Part shown: piece after piece, positions 18,375-28,800 of the stretch
Numbering within the stretch: the stretch's first letter is position 1
Layout: every line of letters starts with the position of its first letter
NCBI GenBank assembly: GCA_905207625.1
Contig: CAJLLT010000010.1
Coordinates: 7,213-71,212, forward strand
Reading direction: 5' to 3'
Source of the DNA: an uncultured Eubacteriales bacterium
GTDB taxonomy: Bacteria; Bacillota; Clostridia; Oscillospirales; UBA644
DNA length: 64,000 bases
Made by a program: the position numbers and the translations under genes
The notes under the pieces: generated by a model
What the model saw: only the letters and a program-made list of their open reading frames with translations
Told to the model about the DNA's origin: nothing
Database searches by the model: none

Positions 18375-19535
18375 TTAACCTCCTTCCAAAAGTTTCTTAA
18401 TGAGTGAAAAAACTTCTTCGGATATTCTAACATGTAAATTATTAATTTTTAAATGAGGGAAACACCAAGCGTTACCTAAGTGTGGGGAATGAAGTTCTAC
18501 ATGAAGCCCAAACTTGTTTGCAATTTCCACTAATGATTCAGCCCACGAGGATGGCAAAGTTAATTTAGTTTTATTAAAAAAGTCGTTTAAAAATCCCATC
18601 ATCAACGATTTATCCATCATGCTTAATGGGTTAATTCCTAATACCCAAAGAATATTGATAATGAGAGGTGCTCCTTTTTTTGCGGCAAGGCTCAAAAGAA
18701 TTCTTGGATTTTTTGCTATAAAGTCAACTGCCAGTTTAATTACAAGACTGCCTGCGAACCATCCTAACGCTGCTCCACCTATGGCGACAGCACTTCTTAG
18801 TATCCAGTATTTCCATGAGCCTCTACCAGAGGGGGATAAACCGCATCCTCTTGCTATATGGTCTCCGATTGCATAACCTACTAACCCAAATATTGCGGCT
18901 AATAGTATTTGAATTGGTGATGTGCCCATTGGATCAGAATAGTTTGAAACGCTATTAAAACAATAAGGGAAAAGGTTAAAGCCCAAGGAGGGTTCGTTAA
19001 AACCTAAGTATAGTGTTTCGTCGCTATTAATAAATCTTCCAATATATGGGTTATAATACCGACTTGAAACGTAGTATATTTTTGTTTCAGTGTCGTAATA
19101 ATACCCTCTGTATCTAATCGGGTTTATTGCTGCAATTCCAACAAAGTCATCGGTTGCGGTGTTATCCGAGGTCGCGGTGCAAACGCCCCATGCGTCGTAT
19201 GAGTATCCGGCGACAGGGTTCCCGTTAGCGTCTATAATCTGAATTACATCGCCCTGGAGATTCTTTTTAAAGTAGTACGGGGTTTCGTTGTAGATTAAGC
19301 CGCAGACAGAGTCTTCGTTGTCGTACAGGTAGTCTATGACAGTTTCGCCGTATTTCTCCCGGAGAATCTTTTTTCTGGAAAGGAAATAGCGATGAGTTAT
19401 TCCGTCAACGGTCTTACTTGTGCGGATGCCATTCTGGTTGTAAGTGTAGGTAATGTTCTTTCCGTTACCGACCGCAGATCTGAGCTGCCGTCCTTTTTCC
19501 CAGGTCAGCGAGTAACCCAGGTAGGAGAGGGGACG
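18375..19535 (-). pseudogene. Displaced Rhs cassette A3: core 3' fragment plus unassigned toxic tip, no start codon
   Basis: One open minus-strand frame, about 386 codons. The first part matches the Rhs core end (LTWEKGRQLRSAVGNGKN, THRYFLSRKKILREKYGE, YDAWGVCTATSDN, NPIRYRGYYYDTETKIYY, GRFINSDETLYLG). After NPF/YCFNSVSNYSDPMG comes a hydrophobic Gly-rich linker (ILLAAIFGLVGYAIGDH, AIGGAALGWFAGSLV) and a His-rich end (HVELHSPHLGNAW, FPHLKINNLHVRIS) that is probably the toxin. In the same frame, the ATG next to the promoter is followed by TGA after four codons (19538-19536), and no ATG/GTG/TTG follows until a TTG at 18986. The toxin is thus unlikely to be translated unless recombined onto a full core. 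Confidence 0.75.
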
Positions 19536-19548
19536 TCACTCTGTATTC

Positions 19549-19577
19549 ATTATATCACATAATTCGTATTGTGTCAA
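19549..19577 (-). promoter_or_regulatory. Perfect consensus promoter of Rhs cassette A3
   Basis: Minus strand TTGACA (19577-19572), 17-bp spacer, TATAAT (19554-19549). The block around it is nearly identical to the one before cassette A2. Confidence 0.88.
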
Positions 19578-19606
19578 TATGTATTGCGTTATAATTACAA
19601 ATATTT

Positions 19607-19641
19607 AAAAAGAGGGAGGTGTCTGCAATGCAGACACCTCC
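19607..19641 (-). terminator. Terminator after immunity gene of cassette A2
   Basis: Perfect 13-bp stem GGAGGTGTCTGCA/TGCAGACACCTCC, followed on the minus strand by CTCTTTTT. The stretch 19642-19819 between this and the gene stop is AT-rich and shows nothing else. Confidence 0.85.
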
Positions 19642-19819
19642 TGAAAAACTTAAAAAAGAATAAAGAATTATAAGAACAATATTTTGACTTTGTGCTTTAA
19701 TTTTTTTTTGATGGATGGAAGCAAAAATTGTGTTTTTAGTCAAGCAAATCTGTTGCTGTTGCTTTTAAATTTGAATTCTTTATTTGACTTTTCCGATCCC
19801 TTTTAATGATGAACTGAAG

Positions 19820-20662
19820 TTAAAAAATGATTTCATTAAAATCAAGCTTAAGAGCGTTGTTGACTGTTTTACACATTTTTATTGATTTTTTGTTAAAATC
19901 ATTTCGTAGTAAATCGAAGTCTTTTGACCTTTGAACTTCAATGAACTTTTGGTACCATGAGATTTGACTGCATATTTGTTTTATATATTTTTCTGGGAAT
20001 CTTTCAATATCCCTAAGTTCATCTTGGATTTGAGAAACAACGCCGATTCTTTTATCTGTATATTCAACATGAGTTTCAAGCATATAAATCGATTTTTTTA
20101 GGCTTTCAATTTTTCTATCCAATTCAATTTTTGCATATTGTTCTACCCTATCAATCAAGAATTGCAAAATATTATGATTTTTAAGTATCATATATTCGCA
20201 AGAAGTTTCACTTGGCCAAAGATAAAGAGACATTCTTGTTTTCCAAATATTATCATAAGTTGATGTTGATTCAAGGATATCTAATGTTTCGGGAAGAATT
20301 ATTTCTAAATAATCTTCATCCGATGGAAAAAAAACTCTTTCATCTGGAGGCATCACAGGTCCCGTTGTACTCATAAAAGACCTGGCTTGCTTTCTGGCCA
20401 TCTGGTACCCAGGGTCATTAGTAATAAGATTAGATATCATTTTTTCATTCGAGTAACAATCTTCATTTTCAGGCAAATTCCAATAAGGGAAAATACCATA
20501 TCGAAATCTTTTTAATATTGATTTGGAGTTTTTCTCAGCATTAAACATGATCATTTGAACTAACTCAGATCCATGCTTTCTGTAGTAAACATTGTGTTTT
20601 AGAACTCTGAAGTCCATGTCTTCCAGTTTCGCGAAAATCTGCTTATTCACGTCTTTATCCAT
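19820..20662 (-). CDS. Putative immunity protein of Rhs cassette A2
   Basis: A 280-residue, soluble, helix-rich protein. It is a distant paralogue of the gene at 21948: shared features are RYG/SYG...APYW-like motif in the first third, EDYLEIILPETLDILES matching EYLTMVFKETLRMLDL, a coiled-coil-like stretch with E.RIESK/DRKIESLK, and a C-terminal L.FDFGEI/LKLDFNEI. Both follow PD-(D/E)xK-like tips of the same family, which is the best evidence that they are cognate immunity proteins. RBS GAGGTAG precedes the ATG. No named domain recognised. Confidence 0.62.
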   Translation of the reverse strand: MDKDVNKQIFAKLEDMDFRVLKHNVYYRKHGSELVQMIMFNAEKNSKSILKRFRYGIFPYWNLPENEDCYSNEKMISNLITNDPGYQMARKQARSFMSTTGPVMPPDERVFFPSDEDYLEIILPETLDILESTSTYDNIWKTRMSLYLWPSETSCEYMILKNHNILQFLIDRVEQYAKIELDRKIESLKKSIYMLETHVEYTDKRIGVVSQIQDELRDIERFPEKYIKQICSQISWYQKFIEVQRSKDFDLLRNDFNKKSIKMCKTVNNALKLDFNEIIF

Positions 20663-20686
20663 ATACAGACTACCTCAAAACAATAC

Positions 20687-21814
20687 TTAATTTAAAATTA
20701 AGGGATCATATCCAAAACATTTCATAGTCGTGCCGAGTAATCCCCCTGCACATACCGTAATTGCAAGTAATACTGTGATTGCGGCTAACCCATCTGCAGC
20801 TTTTTTTGTTGATTCTTGACCATTTTTTCTGTTAATATACGGTGTCATATCAATTACTGGTGGGGCATCAAATTTAAACTTGTCCTTCCTATTTTTTGCA
20901 TACTCTGTATCTTTCCCAATATTTATATAATAATCAGGGGCTTTTTGAGGCTTGCTTAATTTTTCGAAGCTATAAAATATAATCCCATCAATTGTTGTGT
21001 ACTCAATATTGTATCCTTCAGATTGAAACGCTCCTGCGAAAACCCAAGTCCCCTGCTTATAGATAATGGCAGGGTCCTGCTTATGCTGCGGGGCGAGATC
21101 AACATAATTGCCAAGCTGATTCTTTGCTTTCGACATTTTATACGGAATCAAATATGAAATAGGTTTAACTTCATATATTTCCCTGTATAATTCAGCCTCC
21201 TCATCCATCACGATTCTGATTATATCAGCTCTTTTGGTGGTGATATTTATTTCGTGATAACAGTTTGGGTTAGTCAAACAAATATACTTAACTACTTTGT
21301 TGTGTATAAACCCTTTACTGGGCAGGGATTTAAAATCTTGATATACTGTTCCATCTTCATCATAATAGTTGGAAGGTGCATTTGCGCAATAGCTGTATAA
21401 AGAGGGAAGCGTCTCCGGACTACATGAATCAAACCTAACATCGATTGTCAAAAATCTACCAATTATAGGAGTATAATATCGAGACACTAAATAGTATATT
21501 GAAAACTCTTTGTCGTAAAAATAGCTTCTATATCTGAATGGGTTAATAGTCGCTATGCCGGAGAATTCATCGGTTGCGGTACTGTCTGAGATAATAGTGC
21601 AAACGCCCCAGGCATCGTAAGAGTAATTTGCTACGGGGTTTCCGACAGAGTCAATTATCTGGATTACGTCACCTTGAAGATTCTTTTTAAAGTAGTACGG
21701 AGTGTTGTCGTGTATCAGTCCGCAGACAGAGTCTTCGTTGTCGTACAGGTAGTCTATGCCCGTTTCGCTGTGTTTTTCCCTGGAGAGAGTAAACCGGGTA
21801 GGAGAGGGTGCCAC
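20687..21814 (-). CDS. Displaced Rhs cassette A2: core 3' fragment plus PD-(D/E)xK-like nuclease tip
   Basis: A 375-codon frame. The first ~45 residues are scrambled core (FTLSREKHSETGIDYLYDN looks like an internal deletion joining two core segments), then normal core (YYFKKNLQGDVIQIID, NPFRYRSYFYDKE, GRFLTIDVRFD). The tip contains TTKRADIIRIVMDEEA and REIYEVKPISY followed by KNQLGNYVDLA: the D and the ExK fit a PD-(D/E)xK nuclease and the same pattern occurs in the Rhs A tip. The C-terminus carries a hydrophobic segment (LAAITVLLAITVCAGGLLG). The only start is a GTG at 21814 just beyond the promoter, without RBS, so translation would have to be leaderless. Confidence 0.72.
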   Translation of the reverse strand: MAPSPTRFTLSREKHSETGIDYLYDNEDSVCGLIHDNTPYYFKKNLQGDVIQIIDSVGNPVANYSYDAWGVCTIISDSTATDEFSGIATINPFRYRSYFYDKEFSIYYLVSRYYTPIIGRFLTIDVRFDSCSPETLPSLYSYCANAPSNYYDEDGTVYQDFKSLPSKGFIHNKVVKYICLTNPNCYHEINITTKRADIIRIVMDEEAELYREIYEVKPISYLIPYKMSKAKNQLGNYVDLAPQHKQDPAIIYKQGTWVFAGAFQSEGYNIEYTTIDGIIFYSFEKLSKPQKAPDYYINIGKDTEYAKNRKDKFKFDAPPVIDMTPYINRKNGQESTKKAADGLAAITVLLAITVCAGGLLGTTMKCFGYDPLILN

Positions 21815-21823
21815 TCTGTATTC

Positions 21824-21852
21824 ATTATATCACATAATTCGTATTGTGTCAA
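21824..21852 (-). promoter_or_regulatory. Perfect consensus promoter of Rhs cassette A2
   Basis: Minus strand TTGACA (21852-21847), 17-bp spacer, TATAAT (21829-21824). The GTG of the A2 frame begins 10 nt after the -10 hexamer. Confidence 0.88.
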
Positions 21853-21896
21853 TATGTATTGTGATGTAATTACAATTTTGCGTGAGCTTTTAAAGG

Positions 21897-21923
21897 ACAG
21901 CCCGCACAAAACGTGCGGGCTGT
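21897..21923 (-). terminator. Terminator after Rhs A immunity gene
   Basis: Perfect 11-bp GC-rich stem ACAGCCCGCAC/GTGCGGGCTGT between the immunity gene and the next cassette promoter. The T-tract on the minus strand is short (CCTTTAAAAG). Confidence 0.65.
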
Positions 21924-21947
21924 AAGCATTAAAAACCAAGTTATTTC

Positions 21948-22859
21948 TTAAACATCAATTTCTCCAAAATCGAAGTTCAGGACCTTTGCGTAAAACTCTC
22001 TGTTCTTTTCGGCTCGTTCTCTCAATCTTTTTCTTACATGTCCCAACTCCTCATCAGGAAGTTCGATGTCATGACGCATTTTGTACCAATTCTGTAAATT
22101 ATATGCATTCTGTCTGATAGTGTCTCTGTCTGAAACTTTCAAATAGTCATCATACTCAAAATCATCCAGCTTTTTACCGCTGTCAATACGCTTTCTGTAG
22201 TATTCAGCTATTTCTGAGAAAAAATCCAGTTTTGACTCGATTCGAGTCTCTATAAGTGCTTTATTTTTTTTGATATAGTAGTCCAGAGTGTCTCTGTCTT
22301 TCAACAATAAGTAATCAATTATTGCAGGATCCATTTCCCCGCTCAGGTGGAAAGTCCGTGCTCTTCGCCGTGTGAAATATGAATTAAAATCGTAAATGAG
22401 ATCCAGCATCCGGAGAGTCTCTTTGAATACCATGGTCAGGTACTCATATGGAGTATCGCTGATTTCATCCGGGCGAAACATGATGGGGTTTCTTGTAAAT
22501 ACAGTATCTGAGTTTGCCTGCGAAAATTCCGCCGAACGAATCATTAAAGGGTCCCTATAATCACAATGGATTTGCAGTGATTCTCTGAATCCTTTCTCAT
22601 CCGTCTCTTCATAAAGCCAATATGGAGCTGCATAGAAAGAATACCTAATTTTCGGGAATTTTTTTTCCATTGGACCGTAAGAATACTTTATTATATCCTG
22701 CGGACTTCCGTTAAGACCGTCTAATGCTATTCCCTGCAATATGGTTTCGCCGTATCTTCTTAAATATCTTCCCGGTTCTACTTCCGAGTATCCTCGCTTA
22801 ATTAATGAAGAAATCATCCATTCATAAACTTCGTTTAAGTTCAACTCAGGTTCAATCAT
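21948..22859 (-). CDS. Putative immunity protein of Rhs A
   Basis: A 303-residue soluble protein starting 13 bp after the Rhs A stop, with AAAGGAG before the ATG at 22859. It is rich in charged residues and in its C-terminal half looks helical (ETRIESKLDFFSEIAEYY, RKRLRERAEKNREFYAK). It is paralogous to the cassette A2 gene at 19820. Two independent occurrences of this family behind two copies of the same tip family support an immunity role; no known immunity family is recognised, so the pairing is an inference. Confidence 0.65.
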   Translation of the reverse strand: MIEPELNLNEVYEWMISSLIKRGYSEVEPGRYLRRYGETILQGIALDGLNGSPQDIIKYSYGPMEKKFPKIRYSFYAAPYWLYEETDEKGFRESLQIHCDYRDPLMIRSAEFSQANSDTVFTRNPIMFRPDEISDTPYEYLTMVFKETLRMLDLIYDFNSYFTRRRARTFHLSGEMDPAIIDYLLLKDRDTLDYYIKKNKALIETRIESKLDFFSEIAEYYRKRIDSGKKLDDFEYDDYLKVSDRDTIRQNAYNLQNWYKMRHDIELPDEELGHVRKRLRERAEKNREFYAKVLNFDFGEIDV

Positions 22860-22872
22860 TTATTACTCCTTT

Positions 22873-25800
22873 TTACCATACATGGCAGGAATACTCTGTT
22901 CTTGTTTTTGTTTCTGACTGTAAGTTCAACGCGAACACCATTGTCAAGGTTCCGGCGCATGCCGCAACTATAGTTACGAACTCCTCCGTTATAAGTCCGG
23001 GGGCATCGCCGGTTACTTTGGGTTTAGGCTTGCTCCTGTCGTAAGACTTTTCCTTCAGGTCTGCCGGATCATACACAGGTACTGCACTGGGGTCCGGGTC
23101 GGACATCTGGAATCTATAGTATATGATTCCATTCTCGGTATAATAGGTGATAAAATACCTCGAAACAACGAAAGCTCCTGTAAAGTCATAAGTTCCGGGT
23201 ACGAACTCGGTCTTATTATCAACTTTTCCCCTGATTGCCAAATTAATGTACATCCCCAATTGATTCAAAGCTCTCCGTGTAAGGTATCCTTTTCGGTAGG
23301 AAATCGGTTTGACCTCATATATCTCCGACGGGAGCGTCTTCCTTATTCTTATGATATCCGCTCTTTTTGAGTAAATGGGTACTTCGGGGAAAAAGAAGCC
23401 ATCACCCATTTCGTTTCCATCTTTACAAACTTTTAAAACGACATAATAATGAATCTCTCCGGGGTAGCTTAGCTCACTGAAGGGCATGCTTGAAGTTCCG
23501 TTGGCGTCAACATATACGGTCGGAGCATTTCTGCAATAAGAAAATATGCTTGGAAAGGAGCCCGGTCGTGAGCCGTCAAATTTGGAGTCAATTGAAAGAA
23601 ACCTTGAAATTTCAGGACAATAGTATCTGTGTTCAAGGTAGAAAAATCCGGTTTCGTTATCCTGATAATAACTTCTGTATCTGAATGGGTTGATAGTTGC
23701 TATTTCGCAATCTGAGGTGTCGGACTCAATAGTGCAAGCACCCCAGGCGTCGTAAGAGTAATTTGCTACGGGGTTTCCAGCAGAGTCAATAATCTGGATT
23801 ACGTCACCCTGAAGATTCTTTTTGAAGTAGTACGGAGTGCTGTTGTATATCAGTCCACAGACGGCGTCTTCGTTATTGTAAAGATAGTCAATAATTGTGC
23901 TTTCATAAATCTCACGGAGAATTTTAGAACCATAGAGGAAATAACGGTGTTTAATCCCATCAACAGTTTTGCTTATACGCAAACCATCGACATCGTAATC
24001 ATAAGATATATTCTTTCCGTTACCTATCGCCGATTTCAACCGATAGCCTTTACTCCAAGACAACGTGAAACCGCTCAGAGAAAGTGCATTGCCCCTTGCA
24101 TCATAGGTTATGGCATTTCCGTCGTAGGAGGTAAGCTTATCCTTCCAGACCGGGTCTCCGTAGGTGTAGACTTTTCCGTTCTTGGTAAGGATGTTTCCGT
24201 AGCCGTCGTAGGTCATGGTGTTGACCGTTACACCGTTTTTGGTTTCCGTCAGAAGCTGTCCCTGCGCATCGTAGGTGTATTCCGAAACGCCGTCCACGCT
24301 GTCCTCAATCTTTGTGATTCTGGACATTGCGTCATAGGTGTAATCTATGGTGCGTCCGTCGGAGAAGGTGAGGCGACTGATCAGATTTGTGGTGGGGGCG
24401 GAGCGGAGAGTACCGCCGTCCACGCTTGCGTCGGGAATCACGCCGTCAACATAGTCAAACTTACGGTAGCAGAAGCCTTTGCCGAGAACAAGTTCATCGA
24501 AGTCCTTGCGTCCGAAATGGTCCTTGCCGCTGTTGGAGATCGCTCCGGTGGGGAGGGTTACGGAGGTGTTTGCCCGTTCGTCCTTGTGGTACTCGTTTTT
24601 GTAGACAAGCTCGGTTCCGTCAGGGAAGAGAATGTGCTTCTTCAGGATATTACCGTCATTGTCATAAGTATACCGTACGGTACGGGCGATAACCTTGGAG
24701 GTTACGTATTCATTTTCGTCCACCGTAACATCGGATTCGGTGGCTTTAATTAGAATACCGTCCTCATACACATAATTATACAACCTTTTTTCGGTAATGT
24801 CAAGTACTTTCGCAAGATTATTCTGATCTTCGTAGGAAAATTTATACCTTTTTTCGACAATGTCCGACGAATTCCGCCAGGTTTCGGTGATAAGCTGGCC
24901 GTAATTGTTGTAGTTGTAGGTTACGGTGTATCCGTTGGCATAGGTTGCGGTCTTTAGTTTTCCGTTGCCGTTGGCGTAGGTATAGCTTGTGAGGGGGGTG
25001 AGGTTTCCTTCACCGTCCAGCAGACCCACACCGGCGAGTTTATGGAACTCGTTATAAGTCATTCCGTACGTTTCACCGTCGCCACGGGTTATACGCGTAA
25101 GTTTGTTCAGGCAGCTGTAGGCGTAGTCCACGTGGGACAGCTCCGTACCGTCGGGGGCTTTTGAGGTTACCTTGGTCTGCCGTCCGGCGTTGTCGTATTC
25201 GTACAGGGTCTTTGTGCCGCTGGCTTCTGTTGCCTGAGTGATGCGGGAGGTCTCTTCATCCACCGTATAAGTCATGGTATAGCCTCGTTCATCGGTTTTC
25301 GAGACCACGTTGTTCCCGTTTTCGTCGTAGGTATAGCTGCGGTAGTAAGTTCCGAAAAGTCCTCCTGTAAACTGTGTACTGGTGAGGGGATTACCGTATT
25401 CGTCAAGGACTTCGGTGAAGTTTTCGGAGGTTTCGTCTTCCTTGGACACTACGTCGGAGTCATCAACCTTTGTTTCCTCTTCTTCGGTTGCGGAAGTCTG
25501 ATAAAGCTCCTTGAATTCCGGCTCGTTCTGCACGGTTTTGATGCTGTCACGGGTGAGGATTATATTATCGAATAGCAGGGGATTATCGCAACTGTACTCG
25601 GAAAGACATATTTCGATATAGGCGATGGCCTTGTAACGCTTCTTGTGGAAGGTCATAGAGACATGCTGCCAGTCTTCGGTTCTGATATCCACGGCCTGAG
25701 AATGAACCTCGGGGGAGTGGGAGTAGGAGCTTCCCGGCTTGTAGTGGATCTTTGCGCTGATTTCCGCGGGGACATGCGATGAGCCTATGAAGCCTTTGAA

Positions 25801-28800
25801 CCAGGTGCTGAGGGTGAAGGTCTCTACCACGTTGGCGAAGGAGTTGGGCCTGATCTGCTGAACGATTTCAATGGGCCGGGAGTCCTTGTCGTACATTTTA
25901 AGGCTGCTGCCGCCCTGAATGAAGGCTTCGTTGCTTATGGACAGGCATTCATCGCAGTTTGACTTGTCCCAACCGGCGAATTCGGATTCAAAGCTGCTGT
26001 TGGAGATGAGATTGTAACGGCTCGGATTTGTACCCACTTCAAGTTGTGCCGCATCCGCATAAGCCACACCTTCACCGCAGATACCCACGGCGGCGGCGAT
26101 TGACTGGGTTGAGTCAAGAGTGACAGAGGCGGCCAGTCGGGTGTAGAATTTTTCCCCTGTAGCGATCCTCTCGCTTTCGGCTAACACTTCTCCGTCGGAG
26201 TTGATGATTCTCAGGAATACACCGTTATTTTCCTCTGCAAAACCCGAAATGACCCGGATGTAAGCGGAGAAGGTGTATTCTCCGGCAGGAAGGAGGATTC
26301 CTTCGGAATGTACACCGCCGAGAGCGTCCGGAGAGTCTGCGGAAAGTCTGAGAACTTTTGAACCGTACAGGGCTTTTTCTCTGTCTTCAAAGGACTGTGC
26401 GGAGGCGGAACCGGAACCGAAGGCACTCCAACCGTCAAGGGTCTCAAAATTGTGGTTGGTCAGCATGTTTACAATGGGTTTGGAAACACTGATTCCGTTG
26501 CCGAGAATGGGATTTATGCCGCCGACACCGGAGGTGGGAACAATTCCGTCGGGGAAGAATGAGTACTGACGGGAGATCGCTCCCTTGTCGTCATAGCAAT
26601 ATACCGTTTTAACGGAGATATCCGTTCCGTCATCTGCGGGGAAGGTGTTGGTGACGATGGTCCGGTTTGCGTATGTGTCGTACTTGTACGCCGCATTGTG
26701 ACCGGGCACCGGTTCTCCGTTCAGGAATCCGTATTCTTCAACCTGGCGAAGAGCGGATCCGGAGAAGGTGAAATCCGTCCGGGAGAGACTGTTGTCCGCC
26801 GCATCCTTAACAAGAATACAGCTCGGGAGAGAACGGGTACCGGAGTAGGAAATGCATATCTTCTGCCCGTTGGGGTAAGTTATGCCCGTCAGACAGCCGT
26901 CAGTATAGGTATAACTTACGCTCGCGCCGTCGGGGGAGGTGATGGAGGTTAGATTTCCCTGTTCCGACCAGTCAAGGTCAAACACACGGCCCGCACCGTC
27001 GGTGACAGAGGTAAGCCTGTCCGAGGTATAGTTATATATCCGGGCATTTCCGTGCCCGTCGCAGTGCCTGATAAGTCTGCCTGCGTCGTCGAAGGTCAGA
27101 ACCTCCTTGTCCATGGTCAGTTCACGGCGTTCCGGATCATAAGTGTATCCGGTTTTGTCTATATCCTCGTAGAGATTGTAACAGTAATTGTAATAATGCG
27201 TAATTACGGTCTCTTCTCCGGGGATCTCGATTATTTTGCTGCCGTCTTCGCATTTTCCGACACTTTCCCCCTCATAATCGCAGGGGACGGTGACAAATGT
27301 TGAGGGGGCGGTGACCGTCTCATCATAGGAGCGCATTATGTAGGTCTGTTTCGACGTACTTTCCTTAAGTTTGAGTTCTTTTCCGTTTCCGTCGGTGAAA
27401 ATGTAACCGGTGCATATTTTTTCGTCATGGACGAATCTTCCGGGGACAAGAGACTGCAGGAAATCGTATCTCCAGCCTTTTCCGAGGTGCATCGCGGAGT
27501 AGTCTGCCGTAACAACACCTCTGTCGGTATTGTTGTTATACTCTGCGTCAGAAAGGACCGAATTGTATTGTGCGGATATACTTACAGGCATTCTTGTGCC
27601 GCCCCAGGAAAAGACAGGGGAGTCTATGAACATATTTCCGTTGTGCATGTCCAGGGAGACTTTACCGAAGTTCGCAATATCCTGCAGCGTCTCGGAGGCG
27701 GAGGTGTCGGGAAGCTTGTTTTCTGTGAAGGAAATTTCCAGCTTGGGGCTGTTTGTCCCCGAGGTGGTCAGAAGAACTGTAGGGGTAGTCAAATAAGATG
27801 AGCCCGCAACCAGGACAAGCCCGAGGGACACCTTCGTTTCTCCTTCATCTACCGCATTTTTAACGGTAGAATAACAATTCAGGGTGTAGTCTGTCTCGTC
27901 GGTAAGGTCGACGGTGTCCAGGGTGAAAGATGCTCCCGGAGCCGCCATTCCCTCACGGGGTTCGGATGACAGCGAAACAAGTTTGAGCTTTGCGCCGTAA
28001 TAGCCTCCGGCGCTCATTTTCTCAACGTGTATGCAGAATTTTCCTCCGGTTACCAGAGCGTTGTTTGGCATTTCGGGGATCGGAACTGAAAAATAGACGG
28101 TAGTGTCGTAGCTTCCGCCCATGGTCCCCGTGCCTCCGGACTGGAGAAGATGCCCGGAAATCCTGTAGTGCCGTATTCCATCGTTTGAGGATATAACGAC
28201 CTGCGGGTCTATCGTTACGGGGAAGGCTCTGTCCTCGGAATTTATCCATTCGCTGTCGGCAATAACGGAAATATCGTAAATTCCGCCGGATCCTTCGGTA
28301 AATTCGTAGAAAACACCGTCACTTGCGGCACCTGATGCGTCGGTCATGAAGGGGGAAGGTATGCAGAATACTTCCGTGAGATTTTCGCTGTAGAATTTTA
28401 TCTGGCGCTGTTCCGCCTTGAATACCGGGGTAAGATTGTCGCATCTGAGCTTGAAACGGTATCTGTAGGAGGGTTGTCTGCTCTGTATGACAATGTTTTC
28501 TTTTACCCTGTCACTTTCTACGGAATAGTCAAGATCCGCATTCCTGATCGCATGGGTAAAGGTGAGTTTGTCGGATTTTTCGGACAGTTCGGGTTCAAGT
28601 CTGCTTACGGAGTTCTTTTCCGCAGCATTGCGGTTTGCGAAAAAGTCTATTCTGTAACCGTCCTTTTCAATGCTGAAAAGTTCATCGTTTTCGGCCGTTT
28701 TGCTGAATTTTGCGGAAAATTTTTCGCCTTTTGCCGTGTAAAATTTTCCGGACTCGTCTTCTGACAGGGAACTGTCATGGTCGGAAAAGGATCCGGTCAC

